This document shows, one piece after another, positions 1 through 46,152 of a DNA stretch of 64,000 nt (position 1 is the stretch's first letter; each line of letters starts with the position of its first letter). The notes under the pieces are model-generated. The model had not been told where the DNA came from and did no database searches. It was given only the letters and a program-made list of their open reading frames with translations. Both the position numbers and the translations under genes were made by a program. This DNA is from Glandiceps talaboti. Lineage: Eukaryota; Hemichordata; Enteropneusta; Spengelidae. The stretch is taken from NCBI RefSeq assembly GCF_964340395.1, contig NC_135566.1, forward strand, positions 9,773,001 to 9,837,000, read 5' to 3'.

Positions 1-290
1 TGACAATGACTTAATTTGCAGAATTTATTCATTGGCATTGGAAGATTACACTTGTTTGAAGAGAGCTTAGCTGAGACCTTCATGCCAGTGGATTTTGACC
101 ATGTCTTTGCCACAAATGCTTGGAATTTTGCTAATGGTTTGTATTCAAACCCAAATTTAGATTACGATTTTGAGAGAGCTTAGCTGAGACCTCCGTGTTG
201 ATGGATTTTGACCATCCTCGCCACAAAAACTTGGAATTTTGCTCATGGTTTGTATTTAAACCCAAATTGAGATTATGATTTTATGTAGTC
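1..290. repeat. Direct duplication of ~113 bp
   Basis: Two diverged copies beginning at the shared GAGAGCTTAGCTGAGACC, at about 61 and 174, and ending near 284. The first copy is open for about 50 codons; the second is frame-broken relative to it. Confidence 0.7.
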
Positions 291-3200
291 AAGGCTATAA
301 CCCAACTAATAGATACATCCAAGTCAATTATGAAATCTACAGGGACGTGTCCCTTTGTGATTGGCTGATCCTGTCCCTCTTTCTTGAAGCTGCAGGTTGC
401 AGATTTGAGCCCCATTGATGCCGTTTGTTAACTGAGTGGCTAAAGTCCTGGGGCAAGATTTGAACCATGACTGTGCCTCAGTCAACCCAGCTGTATAATT
501 GGGACCTGGTAGGATAGATGTTGCAATGTGAATGCTATATGCTTATAAAAGGCTGCAATGGATTTTTTTTTTAATTTTTAGATTTTTTTTGTTTTGTTTT
601 ATAAGTGTTTTATATTAAAGTGTTTTTGTGTTTTAATAAAAGAAATTTTTTTCAGAAACCCATCTTTGTGTTCATACCTAGAGAAAGACCAATGTGTTTT
701 ATGTGTGTAGACTCCTTGCAGAGATATGTGTATGTGTGTGTGTGTGTGTGTGTGTTGTTTTTTTTGTGGGAGGGGGGAACTTCCAGTGTTTACACTTTTA
801 CTGGTTTACACTGGATTATCTTGATTATCATCAACCTCATCACCATGGCTACCAACCATCCATTTGCTGTACCTATACTATAATACATAGCTTAAGTTTG
901 TGTCTTGACAAAACTATTTTAAGGGTACAACAATCTTATGATGTCCTACTTAGCCTATAGTCTCTGTAGTCAAAATGTTAAATAAACAGTCAATGACATG
1001 TTTTCAGTGTGGCCCCTTTGTACGTAGTCTGTGCTATTCCCTATACGGTATCGTTACGATTTTACACCTCCAGACTACTTTGTTTTGTATGTAAATACTT
1101 TCAACTGTTACATGTAGAATGACATTTTACTGCAGCAATCAAACCTGTGTTTATTGAGTTCTGACATGTGCTTATAATATTCACAACTCTCACTTTTACT
1201 TTATTTAGGACATTAATTGTCTAGGAAAGTATTCGGTAAGTAGATAGAAAAACTGCTGGAGTTTTTGTTGTCGTAACAAAACAAATTTAGATGTTGGAAG
1301 TCATGCCTAAATGCTTCTGAAGAATAGTCTGTTATAAGATGCAGTGCAAAAGTATCAGACTTTTGGCTTTGTTATTAAGTAGTAGTCGATATAATTACTT
1401 GCTTCTGACGGTTTTCATTTTTGTGATTGTGTACCAAGATGTCTAGAATTTCACTCTTTGATCAGACCAGGCCAACAACACACACAGAAAGGTTAAAACC
1501 AGTTGACTGTTGATCAAACTGTGTTGTGAGCACTGTGTGACCTCTGACCTCAGACTTTACTTAAACAGAAACTTTCTCACAGTCTCACAATGGTGAATTT
1601 TTTTTTATAGCCTTGTACACTTGATGAAATGTATGTACCAACACTTGGCAGGTGAATTTTGTTGACGAGGTGTTGTTTGATCATCTGAGGGGGCTTTGTG
1701 TGTGTAGGAGAGTCTTACATCTTTGCAGACCCAGTTTTGTATTGAAGTGCTAACATGGTATCGAATCATCTGTGACCACAGAGAGATCATAAGATTTGAT
1801 GCCCTGGGTAGCACTAGATGATGACGTGCCAATTTACCGACAAATTTGGTAAAATACCCCAAAAACATTTCAATTCAATGTGCATCAAGATTTACATATA
1901 AGTTTCATCAGAAAACTTTTCCTCATACATGTATACTATAAAGTTTGCTGAAAAGTTTGTGAATATTTTGAAGAGTGTGATGCAAGATTTCCCTTCACTT
2001 TGACATTTCTGAAAAGTGTGGATTTAACATTTCTGTCTTCAGTAAAGACTTGTTTGTAACTCTTCTATATCAGTAATATTGACTGTAAGCTATGCCCTGT
2101 GTGCAGCCACCCCTAATCAGGCTATTCTTGGCAAAGAAATGGTAATTCTGATACATAGGGTGGTATAACTCGTCATATCTCTAGTTACATTGACAGACTA
2201 TGTTAGAAACAAGTGATGATAGCTATAGTTACAGTAAGGAGTAAACCATATGATTTGGGGGGGGGGGGCACTGGAGGAATTGGTCCCAACAACAATTTTT
2301 GGACACCTTGACCGCAATTTTTTTTCCAAGAGTAAATTAATATAAATGTATCATTGTAGTTATCACAGTGGACAACATCAAAATGAAATTTATAGGTTTT
2401 ACTTAGAAAGTCTTGAAATAATGGCAGTCATTGATTCATTGATTTGGTACTATCATATCAGTGGGTCCCAGGCTTATAATTGATAATCTTGTTTACAACA
2501 AATAAACATGTCAACAAAGAAAAGTATACCAATACACACAGACATACATGAATCATAAAAGAAGTGTGGGGGTCCTTTTGGAGAACATCACTTGCAGTGG
2601 GTGGAAGGAGGGGGTCATTTTGGAAAATGGCCTTAATCATCAGAATGGGGAGGGGGGGACTGTGATCAATTTGAGAGAACCCATGTTCAATTCAAAAACA
2701 CTGCAATACCCAGTCAGTTAAAATTGACCGCCCTGATAACCTTTTTTACATTTTGTACTTTACATCCATTGCTTGTATTAGTATAACTGTATATTTACTG
2801 AATCACACTATTAAACATGTAAACATTGTAATCTGTTAACCTCAATATTTTACATGTATTACTTGTTTTAGTATTGCATTTTTACACTATACATGTCAAC
2901 ATCATAATCTGTTATTCTAACAGTACTTGACTTATACTGTCCTCTAATACCCTTCTGCATACTGACATTGAACTACATGTACATGTATAATATGCATGTG
3001 TCAACATTTTAATCTGTTAACCTTAACACCTTACATGTATTTAATATCACTTTACATGTATCAATGAACTACTCTGACATGTAAACATGCCAATTTAGTT
3101 CTTAACATGTATTATAATTGCTCTCTATTGCTGGCCATGTTATCTGATATTGAACTACACTAATTGTAAATAGTCTAATCTGTTGATGTGTTTTCATTTC

Positions 3201-3358
3201 AATCAAGAGTGTGTATCAAAGAATCAATGTCAATAGCTTGAAGGGCTTATTTCTTGACAGTGAAGGCTATGTATGGACAGTTAGGTTGTGTTTTACGTCG
3301 TACATATTATGTTGCATTATGTTGTACTTGTTCTGTGTTGTTTTGTGTTACATTACAT

Positions 3359-3470
3359 GTGTTGTGTTGTGTTGTGTTGTGTTGTGTTGTGTTGTGTTGT
3401 GTGGTGTGGTGTGGTGTGGTGTGGTGTGGTGTTGCATTGCATTGTTGTGTTTGATACATTGCATTGCATT
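3359..3470. repeat. TTGTG pentanucleotide microsatellite
   Basis: Tandem TTGTG units pass into GGTGT units. Open frames on both strands here are products of the repeat. Confidence 0.95.
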
Positions 3471-4131
3471 GCGCTGTGTTGTAACCAGTTGCCAATGGAA
3501 ACTAGTAGTACTAGTACATAACACAACTGGATTTTTCTCACTCACCATCGTGTACATGGTTAAAATCATTATTCCCTACTTTATGATGACAGATTTACAG
3601 CGTAGTGATAGGGGTATACATGTTGAGAGCATATAAAGTGTCATACTAAAATGAAGCACTTTGTAAAGTGCATTCTGAAAAAACACTTAATACAGACCAG
3701 TAGATTATAACATGTGACAACATACATGAGTTATAATGTAAGTGTAAATTGTAACTTTATCATGATATGGGTGTAATCATGGGTATATTGATAAACAATG
3801 TCCTGTCTATAGTGTCATTGAGAATTACAGTTATTATAGTTAAAATGACAGATATCCAGGGTGTTTTTGAAAACTAAAACGATTAATTACTCAAATTGTC
3901 AATTAAATGTGAATATCAGGAAATTATACTCTGTATATCAATGTTATCTTAAATAATTGTTTTCTGACTTCTCAATACTGGCTGCTATATATCTGAAAAT
4001 TGACCATTCTTTAACATGAAATGAAAACAATTTTGTTTGATTCTGAGCTGGTGTTAAAATTACTTTTGTGATGAAAAGGAAATTGTAGTGATTATGAAAC
4101 TACCAGTACCAATAAACCGCCCAAAGTGGTC

Positions 4132-4220
4132 AAGACTTACTCTGTGAGGTACAGCATGACAGGAGAGAGGAGGCCGGTGAGGGCTGAGCGACACATCAGA
4201 TAATATAGTCTTGTCAAGAC
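4132..4220. repeat. Palindromic family A, copy 1
   Basis: CTGTGAGGTACAGCATGAC, GGAGGCCGGTGAGG and CGACACATCAGATAATATAG in family order, shortened inside. Confidence 0.65.
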
Positions 4221-4794
4221 TACCCAATGAAAAGATTATGACACAAATTTTTTCAGAGTCAATTATAAATTTAGTCATAAGAAAATGAAAATCTAAGTTG
4301 ACTCCATTAATGTATTTCACTTTCATTTCATTCCTGACATCTAAGGAAGGAATCTACCCCAGGGAAGCTATATGCCTCTGACAGCTAACAAACTATTTCT
4401 AATACAGTTATTAATCTCAAGTGCTACCACTCAATTTTACGTGGCGACACCTAGCAACCCTTCAATGTATCAAAGAGAAACTAGGACCTAAGGTTTTAGT
4501 GACATTTTTGTTAGAATTTTCATTATTGTTGTTGTGGTTTCTTCACTAAAAGCACCATGCTGTTACATTGTATTCTGAACCAAAAAATGATGTACATTCA
4601 GGGACAACCCTATGGCCCTATATGTTTTGGACAGGGTGAGTGCAACTAGGGGAAAACATTTTTGACTGCATTGAAAGTAAAAATATACCAATATCTATAT
4701 TTTGCATATGATTTAGCTAATTTCAATTAACTGATTGCTTATATACTAGTAATTAATTTTCAAACCTGTATATTATATTATGATTGTATATTTT

Positions 4795-5050
4795 ATAAGA
4801 GGTATTTGGCAGACAACAATGTCTTTGGCAAATTTGATACCTGTATGTCCAACAGTCAAGAGTGGTGTATAATGTTTTGTGTAGAAGAGGTGTTTGGCGC
4901 ACAACCATGTCTTTTGCAAATTTGAATACCTGCATGTCTAGTGGAGAGTGTTATATGATGTTTTGTGTGTGGAGAACTACCATGTCTTTGGCAAATTTGG
5001 TACCTGTATGTCCAACAATTGAGAGAGGTGTATGGTGTTTTGTGTAGTAT
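4795..5050. repeat. ~85-bp tandem repeat, three copies
   Basis: Each unit carries CATGTCTTTGGCAAATTTG or a variant, followed by ACCTGTATGTCCAAC and TGTTTTGTGTAG-like sequence. Confidence 0.75.
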
Positions 5051-6547
5051 ATCAATATCATCAGAATAAAATAGTAAGTGGGCCACACCCAGACCTTGTT
5101 AGCCAACCTTTTTTTTAATACCACAAAGCAGAAAGTACTTTTTAGTTTTACATGAATGATCTCCCACTGGTACGTGCAAGACTACATGTCGAGATGTATG
5201 ACACGCAAAATGTCTCACAGACCTTGAAATTACTTCATTGCACTCTGACAATGCTGTAAAATATGAAGACCAATGCCCTCGTATATGCACTCGTTTCATG
5301 GTTAGCAACCTAGATCTCGTACACAAAGAAATTCTTAAGTTTGTGTCCCAGTGTGAGGACGTCATACTATTCGGTTCAAGCCAATGATATCATACACAAT
5401 GATAACTGAACAGAACATGTTCAAAATATATCTTCCGTCACGTCTCAACTCATGTATGCAATGTATAGAGAACAATACTGTCTGTGGCAATAATAGACTT
5501 TTTTATACTGTGTATGATGGTACTTTGTTAGCATAGCACTTCACACCAATTGGGAGAAATCTTGTTCTCATCAGAACAATAATTCCTCAGTGTTTACATT
5601 TGGAAAACCCAGCAACAGGAGAGGGGGTCTGGTAATACTTCCAGGGGGTGGGGTGTCAATGTGATTGCCAAACTTTATTTTCAAGCTTCTAACCAAATTT
5701 TAAAAAATTTCATGCCTTCATTGATAACAGGTTCTACATTTACTACTGAGAAGTTGATATATAAAGTTGATTAAAATTTACTTCCAATGTGTACAGTGCA
5801 TGGGTTTCTGGTCGTATTTACATGTTTTACCATCATGTTTTTACATTGCATTGATCGTGGTGGTGTGACAATTTTCAATTTCAATTTTCATCATTGTTTA
5901 CATCAAATATAAACTTGTCGATGTCGCACTTGTGAATGTTTGCTTTATAGGTGGAGGGCCGAGGGAGGGGGTTTTGTACTAAACGAATGAAGTTTGTTTA
6001 TTGAGCTTGTGCGACATTGTGCAATTATCCCTTAGGCGTCACCATGCAGTGTTACTATGGAAGGCCGAAGGTACAGCAACAGGCCATGTCCTTTTGTTAG
6101 CGATATAATCAACTGCATAACATACTGTTCAGCTATCTTATACAATACACTTACTATACATTGTGATTGTAAAATACAATCAGCTAAACTTTATGATACT
6201 TTACAGATAAAACAGGAAACACCCAATATTGCAATGTCACAGACACGTTGAAACCTTACTGCTGCATGGATAATTTCGTGACAAGCCATATGTGAAAAAA
6301 ATTATGATTGTTCAAAAAATTATACATTTCGTATACAACAGGTTACATATTCAATATTTTTGCTACGGTTTGTACATATAATGTCATACAATTTACCTAC
6401 CAGTAATTATTAAATTAAAAATCTATTAAAATTGCATTTCTGATAATTTTATAATTCAGATAGCGTCTATTGTTTTCACTTGTTGAAATATAGAAATATT
6501 ATAATGAAATTGTGAATACTAAAAATATGATTTTTTATTTTTTGCAG

Positions 6548-39615
<33,068 letters not shown>

Positions 39616-39985
39616 TTGTCAGAGCAAACCTTCCTACCATGGTGATAATGAATAGACAATTTCATCCTCACTAAAAATCATTTTATAACTTGGTGCCAAA
39701 GCTAGCCTGAAAGATCCATGTGTTCTTTCCACTTATATAATGCACTCTCTCTGGAGTAGTGATCAGTGGTTTACATAAATGGACAATTAGGGCTGGATCT
39801 TTCAGAGTATGGGAAAGCAAAAGAAATGTCTACGTCAGCAATTATTTTCAAGTGAGAAAAAACAGAAGTATCTGGAGTACCTACAAATAAGGAAGATGTT
39901 TTTACCTCACAAAATATATTTTTAAGTGTCAAATCAAACATTTTTTTAATTTATAAATGTGTTTAACCTGCCAATAGTCAACTAA

Positions 39986-39991
39986 AATAAA
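39986..39991 (+). terminator. Candidate polyadenylation signal of PNLDC1
   Basis: AATAAA lies 371 bases after the PNLDC1 stop codon. A second AATAAA stands at 40161-40166. Either could end the transcript. Confidence 0.45.
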
Positions 39992-40275
39992 GGGTTTTGA
40001 TTTTACCTGGATTTACAATATTGTGTTAATTTTAATAATTACAAAAAAAGGACTTTTTATTGACTTTTAATACAGTTTATAATTTTTTAAGAATATCATT
40101 AAAATATTTTGTTATATTCACTTTCATGTTATTATGTGTGTTAAATCAAAGTGCCTTGGAAATAAAAATCGTAAAGCTGCAATAGCTGAAACTGTTTTGT
40201 TAGATCATATAATAACTTAATTGTAATAGCTCGTGCAGCAGCCCGCGTAGTGGCTCAAGGACTAGTACGCACGCG

Positions 40276-40440
40276 TGTCCTATTTACTATGTGATGTTTT
40301 TTGGGTGGTTTTACCCAAGGATGCATTGTGGTGCAATGACTATGCATGCACGTTCTATATACTATGTGATGTTTTTTGGGTGGTTTTACCCACGGATGCA
40401 TTGCGGCGCAATGACTACGCATGTGCGTTCTATATACTTT
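40276..40440. repeat. ~84-bp tandem duplication
   Basis: Two copies of a unit with TGTGATGTTTTTTGGGTGG, GGATGCATTG and CAATGACTA-type sequence. Confidence 0.9.
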
Positions 40441-41267
40441 GCGCAGTCTCCATGCGGAGGGCGCTATCTACAATATCATCGTGAGGGAGCTGGTCACAAA
40501 TGAATCTACCCTGCGCGAGCTTATGGGCTTTGCTTATAGTTATGATATTATTGTACCCGCTGCACAGTATTGAGTCACCTGTGGATAAATGTATTTGTGT
40601 AGCAGTACACAGAGTATGGTGCAATATATTCAATCAAATTGATTTTTGGATTCGCACCCAAATCCAGTGCTCCAATGAATCATGATAGATAAAATAGACC
40701 TGTAATTGACATGTACAATGTCTAGTAATCATTGGTATTTTCACAATTGTCAGTGAATATATTGTTGGTTGTTTTATCAAACAAAATGATACTCCAGGTA
40801 ATACCACTAGGAGTAGGTTTGATGTTAGCTGTTACTTCGTTCAAACACATTCTCAGTTCAAATCAAGAAAGAAAATCAAGGGGTCACCATACAAATTTGA
40901 ACTAGAGGTCAAAATGTTATCAAAATTAAGTCATTTCGGAATCCAATATGGCCGTAGAATCCAATATGGCCTTAGAATCCAATATGGCCACCAAATACTT
41001 TGTTAACTCAATGGGGAATAAAAGATTGGCAACTTCCTTGAAAAAAATACAGTAAACCCAAAATTTCTTTTACCTTTTCAAAACTGATATTCCGTGGCCA
41101 TATTGGATTCTATTCAAAATACATAATTTTCATATCATTTTAACCTCTATTTCCAAAATTTCTACACTGACTCCATTTTTTTTCATGATTTTAGCTGAGA
41201 ATTGGTTGGAGTTTCCTCGAACAAAGTGACAACAAATTTTTATGATAATTTTTTCTGATGTTAAAAC

Positions 41268-41552
41268 AGCAGCTGAAAGGTGTCAGGATGTCGTATAATT
41301 ACCAATACATGAATGACACTTTAAAAATTAATATACTCACAACCCCCTCTATGTTTGCCTACAAATTAGAAACAACATGTATACATTATACTTGTAAGCC
41401 ACAAAAAAACCCAGCAGCTGAAAGGTGTCAGGATGTTGTCTCATTACCAAGACATGAATCACACTTTACAAAATTAATATACTCACTACCCCCTCTATGT
41501 TTGCCTACAAATTAGAAACATTTTGTGTACATTATACTTGTAAGCCACCACA
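41268..41552. repeat. ~145-bp tandem duplication
   Basis: Two copies starting GCTGAAAGGTGTCAGGATG and containing CCCCCTCTATGTTTGCCTAC. Confidence 0.9.
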
Positions 41553-41936
41553 ATCAGTCAGTGTGTCACAGATCTCCTTATATCTATATTGTCTCAGCTT
41601 TTGTTTCTCATGGGGTGGAAATCCACACTTCAAATGTGATATTAGTTAACAGTGCTTGACTATCAGATTTGTTGATGTATGATACTATTGGGTCTTTGCT
41701 GTGATTGCGTAGTATCTTTACACACAACACAACCTGACCACGACTGAAATCACAAGATAACAACTCTTGATAAAAGTGTCATGTAGTTAATCTTCAGACA
41801 ATTTAAGAATTTATTGGTCTGATTTCTATGATATCCATGTGTATAAAAAGTCTCTTTTGACTACATCTTTCCACCCAGGGTAAAGCTTGTGAGTAGGCTT
41901 GCAGGGGACTCATGATACTTAGATAGTTATATTTAC

Positions 41937-41987
41937 AAAAAACAAACAAACAAACAAATAAATAAATAAACAAACAAACAACAACAT
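41937..41987. repeat. ACAA/ATAA tetranucleotide array
   Basis: AAAC and AAAT units. Confidence 0.9.
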
Positions 41988-42654
41988 GTAAATACAGAAA
42001 AAACATGAACAGAATAAATACAAATCAAATTGTTTCTATGCAACAAGAATTACAAATGTTGCCCACTTTGTATATGTAAAATGGTCACTTTTGACATACC
42101 CCTGTCCAGTCACCATTTCACATATAGATTCATATTTGTCAGTATTCATATGTTGTTGTTTTTTGATTATTATCTAATTGCTTTTTTTTTTGTTTAGTGT
42201 GTATTCATAAACATAACTGCCGGTAACTAAGTCTGAACCCCATGATATGCTATGTAAATGTGAACATCCGACAAAATTTAAGTTCCACATTTGACTTAAT
42301 TTATCCAATGTGATATCTCCCCATGGGGCTGTAGACCGTCTAAAGTGGTACATCGTCTCGTACTACCCTTGGATAGTGACAGGTGTGGTAAAGGTTGGGT
42401 TAAGTTGGGTAAATACATGTAAAAGGTTTTGTATAGTTACATAGCATTTACTCGGACTCTGCTGGGTACAGGTGGCTGGAAGGAGTGAGCCCCCAGTGGC
42501 AATTTTGAGTAGCTGAGACTAGCAACACTGTACTGTTGAATCACTCCAGTGACATTGCAGTGTACTCGAGTAAGATATTCCTAGCAAGTATAATGCCTGT
42601 GCACAGAATTTCAAATAATTTTACAATGATAGACACATGCCCTCACACATAATT

Positions 42655-42880
42655 TCAATTTGTTCCTAAAGTGATGTAGAGCACTCTCACACAACATTTA
42701 TTGTAATAATGTATAGCACCTTACATCTATTTAAGCATTTCCAACATAACTTTCATTGTAGACAATCCTGAGATAATGTCTAGCGCCTGTGAGTGCAATC
42801 TTGCGATAATGTATAGCGCCCTCACACTGCAGCTCTTTGAAAACTTGTAATGGCATATATAGCACCATCACACACATCCA
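42655..42880. repeat. Degenerate ~50-bp repeat with GCGCCCTCACAC motifs
   Basis: Repeated AATGTATAGCGCC or AATGTATAGCACC followed by CTCACAC-type sequence, four to five diverged units. Confidence 0.55.
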
Positions 42881-42930
42881 ACTTGATGTATCTTACCCAT
42901 ACTTCAAGCATGTATTCTCTCATTCCCATT

Positions 42931-42934
<4 letters not shown>

Positions 42935-43009
<75 letters not shown>
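42935..43009. repeat. CT dinucleotide array
   Basis: About 37 CT units. Confidence 0.95.
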
Positions 43010-43013
<4 letters not shown>

Positions 43014-43589
43014 TTAATCAGAAGACTTCCAGAAAACCTTTGATAAATAGCAGTCTCTTTATAATTATTTAAAACTAAATATCCAACAAACTGCAATAAC
43101 AATGTACTACACATACTTGACTTTTTTATTGCCATCAAAAAAATTTCTCCATACATAGATTTACCCTGATAGCCATCACTGAATGTTATTTATTGAATTA
43201 TTTTACATGTTACTTATAACTCTTTGATTTCAGCATGGCAGACAAAACTAGCAATCCAGTGACCTCTGACCTTATTCACTAGTAAAAACCAATAAATTGA
43301 GTAATTCAAAGTATCATGAAATATTCAAATTAATTAAACATTCTTGTATAATTTGAAAGTACAACACAAATGGTAACACTGATTCTTGATCTATCAATAA
43401 ATTTTTGCTGTGTGACACTGAAAATACACCGTATGAGTTTACATGTATGGTGGTATGGATGTGGTGACCATAAACAGATTATTATAATATTGTTTTCATA
43501 TAGAAATGCAAAATATGCCAGATATCCAGAAAAAATTGATCTATTACTCCATCGACGTTGCGTTGCTGCTGTGATTTCCCAGTTTTGCA

Positions 43590-43893
43590 GAAGGGGAACA
43601 CCACTGCAGGAAATAACGACATTTCAGTAAACTGGATTCTGGAGAATCATTCCATGATTTGATATCACTTATATTTCATGCAATTGCCAACAGAAAAACT
43701 GACTTGAAAGTTATTCCTAATTCATCGTTCTGAGTAGGTCTCATGGGAGTCAGTAGTGAACGAGGGACAAGTTTCAAATCCGTGTTTCTCAGCAATCACG
43801 TGTAATGTAATGTAAGTGATATCAAATTACAAAACTCTCAAGAACCCCAAATTTACAAAAATGTCTTTATTAACTGGAATGGCATTCCCCTTT
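43590..43893. repeat. Foldback family B, complete copy
   Basis: The left end GAAGGGGAACACCACTGC and GATTCTGGAGAATCATTCC are mirrored by GGAATGGCATTCCCCTTT at the right. About 304 bp. Confidence 0.8.
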
Positions 43894-44025
43894 GATCACT
43901 GTGACTGTATTTTACATACAATATGTATAACTTACTTAACCAATAAACAAAGTATTTATAACTTACATAAACCATAGACAGTGGTTAACTGCCTATGCAT
44001 AAACCAAGTTATGCATAGCCTACAG

Positions 44026-44126
44026 TAGGCTGTGAGGTATGTTATGTCAGGGTGCCTTCATGCATTAGCCAACCCTGTGTAAGATTAGACCATAGAGGGC
44101 AGTGTGACATACCTTACAGTGTAAGC
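44026..44126. repeat. Palindromic family A, copy 3
   Basis: TAGGCTGTGAGGTATGTTAT at the left and GTGACATACCTTACAGTGTA at the right are near inverted copies. Confidence 0.75.
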
Positions 44127-44588
44127 CTATGTGTATCCAAACATAAAGTGCTGTAGCCTTTGAAGTAGCATACTCAGTACATATTGTGGCAAAGCATATT
44201 GTGTAAAAAGTTTTAAAAAACAGAAATTTGTTGAACTTTATGGCACTACAAAAGATTAGCATGTCTGAACATAGGAATATGTGATTTGAGAATTCATAGC
44301 TATACTGTGGGAGCATATATATGAATGACAAATTTATGAAATCTTTAAAACTAAACCCTACGTGTAAAATTTAATCAATAACTAACTTCTTTCAATGAGT
44401 CTGTAGCCTTCACTTTACAGTTTTATTAGCACATCAAAAATAACAACCAGTTTTAGTTCCAATGAATAATTACAAATAACAATGTATATACATTTACAAA
44501 ATGCTGTAATGTCACAGCCATGTCATTTAGTGCTCAAAAGATTACCTTATACCAAAAAAAAAAGAATAGTACATACTAATAAGTGATA

Positions 44589-44792
44589 CCTTATATGGCA
44601 ATAATGACCACCAATGAAAAGGCGATATTACCTTATATGGCATAAAATTGTCACTAAAATAAAAAAAGTACATGATGTTACCTTATATGGTATCAAAACA
44701 TCACCAAAATAGGATGCATTCAGATGCTACCTTATATGGTATTAACTTATAGCCAATGAATAAAGGAAATACAAAGACATTGCCTTATATGG
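44589..44792. repeat. ~50-bp degenerate repeat with five CArG motifs
   Basis: Exact CCTTATATGG at 44589, 44631, 44681, 44730 and 44783, with other shared words (CACCAAAATA, GATGTTA) less conserved. Confidence 0.9.
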
Positions 44793-45699
44793 AAATAACA
44801 CCTAAACCTATAAAAAAGAAAGGAATATACCTATATATTAACACATTGCTGTATATTTTCACTTAAATCAAAAACATCTCAAAAAAAGTAATTGAAGGTG
44901 TTGAGCCTTATTTTGCATTTTGTCACATATGGCAGGATTTTATTCAAATGTATGAATATTCATCTCACTGAACCTCCTCATCTAAATATGTCTCATTTAC
45001 ATATAATTTAAATATGCTTCATTTACATATAATTTGAATACTTCAGTTGTACTTTTAAAGGATTTGTATATATTGTGATATGTATAACTACTTTTTCCCC
45101 TAATCTTGCTGAAGAGAACTGGCAAGCATAAACACATACATCTATATTTTGGCTGTAAATTGTTGAAACATAACCCCGATATATCAAAGCATTCATCGTG
45201 GTTTCAAAACTAAACAGAGGTATATGCATGTTACAAATAATGAATAAAATATTGAACTATGATTGGGTTTAAAGAAATAATTTTGACAAGTTGTATTGTT
45301 ACCATGGTTACTACAAATGTCAACAATGGAGGTGTTCATGGGGTTCAAAGTTCAGAGTTGAGTATCTGGTACAAGAATAAGCCTACATGTATTACCTGGC
45401 AGTTGGGGGCGGGCATGTTGTGAAAAGGTTTTTGTAAACAACTCATTCAATTTCCTAATAGATTGCTACAACATGGTTAACTCATTGAAAAAACTTGCTG
45501 AGTTGTGAAATGAGTCAAGAATCAAGCTGGGGTTTTTTGTACTTATATCGCAGATATATACGATTTACTGACACTCACACAACAAACTCTTATACTTCAA
45601 CTGAGGACAGATAAATATAGAAAAGTATTCTCTCTCTCTGTGAAAATATGAACGTCACTGAATAGTCTGACATGCAACAGTCAATATTTGGGAAAAATT

Positions 45700-45813
45700 T
45701 AGTCTGTAAGGTATGCCATGACGGGGCGCCCTCACACATCGGCCAACCCCTAACACAGAGGATGTGAGAGGAGGCCGGTGAGGTCGAAACGTCACAACAT
45801 ATCTTACAGTCTA
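45700..45813. repeat. Palindromic family A, copy 4 (best preserved)
   Basis: TAGTCTGTAAGGTATGCC at the left pairs with ACATATCTTACAGTCTA at the right. The interior holds GGGGCGCCCTCACACATCGG and GGAGGCCGGTGAGG. Confidence 0.85.
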
Positions 45814-46152
45814 GGTAAAATTGGACCCAAAAATTATTGTTTTTCAATTGGTGAAAATATGATTAACACTGAGTATGAAATTGTGAATATTTTGGAAATG
45901 TCTGTCTTAAAATAACCTGAAAAGGTTTGATATAATGGTATAGTAATGGGGTAAAGAATAATTTTCAATCCAGCAATGAGGCAGATGCGTAAACTTAATT
46001 TAGAAACAGGACCTTCTGAAATGAGATTGGAACAAAATTCGACCAATCTTAACCGCACTCTACACAACTAAACAGATATATGATTTTTTTTATACTTTTA
46101 TCACTTTTGGCATTCTGAGTAATTTTTCCTCTCTGTACAAAAAATATTCTTC

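Larger units (their letters stand above)
1..6547. other. Upstream intronic or intergenic stretch, no confident exon
   Basis: I searched for the PNLDC1 N-terminal DxE exon and the exon encoding the expected QFGL-type motif and did not find them. The stretch holds a 113-bp direct duplication at its left edge, short TG and TTGTG arrays, a degenerate repeat with ACATGTA and AATCTGTTAACC motifs (2700-3200), three copies of an ~85-bp repeat (4795-5050), and one family A palindrome (4132-4220). Confidence 0.5.
39616..46152. other. Intergenic region between PNLDC1 and TMEM120
   Basis: Convergent gene ends. The region holds two tandem duplications (40276-40440 and 41268-41552), an ~50-bp degenerate repeat with GCGCCCTCACAC motifs (42655-42880), a CT array (42935-43009), a family B foldback (43590-43893), two family A palindromes and the CArG-motif array (44589-44792). 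No gene recognised. Confidence 0.6.

Noticed and set aside
1440-1492. Possible PNLDC1 exon reading RISLFDQTRPTTHTER
   Set aside because: ISLFD recalls the vertebrate PNLDC1 N-terminal region and there are AG and GT sites around it, but the donor is weak, the following residues do not align, and no neighbouring exon was found.
1612-1651. Short exon-like stretch between TTTTATAG and CAGGTGAA
   Set aside because: Splice-like ends but no recognisable protein match in any frame.
6037-6070. Exon-like stretch between CCCTTAG and AAGGTACAG
   Set aside because: Too short and without similarity to the expected PNLDC1 N-terminal segment.
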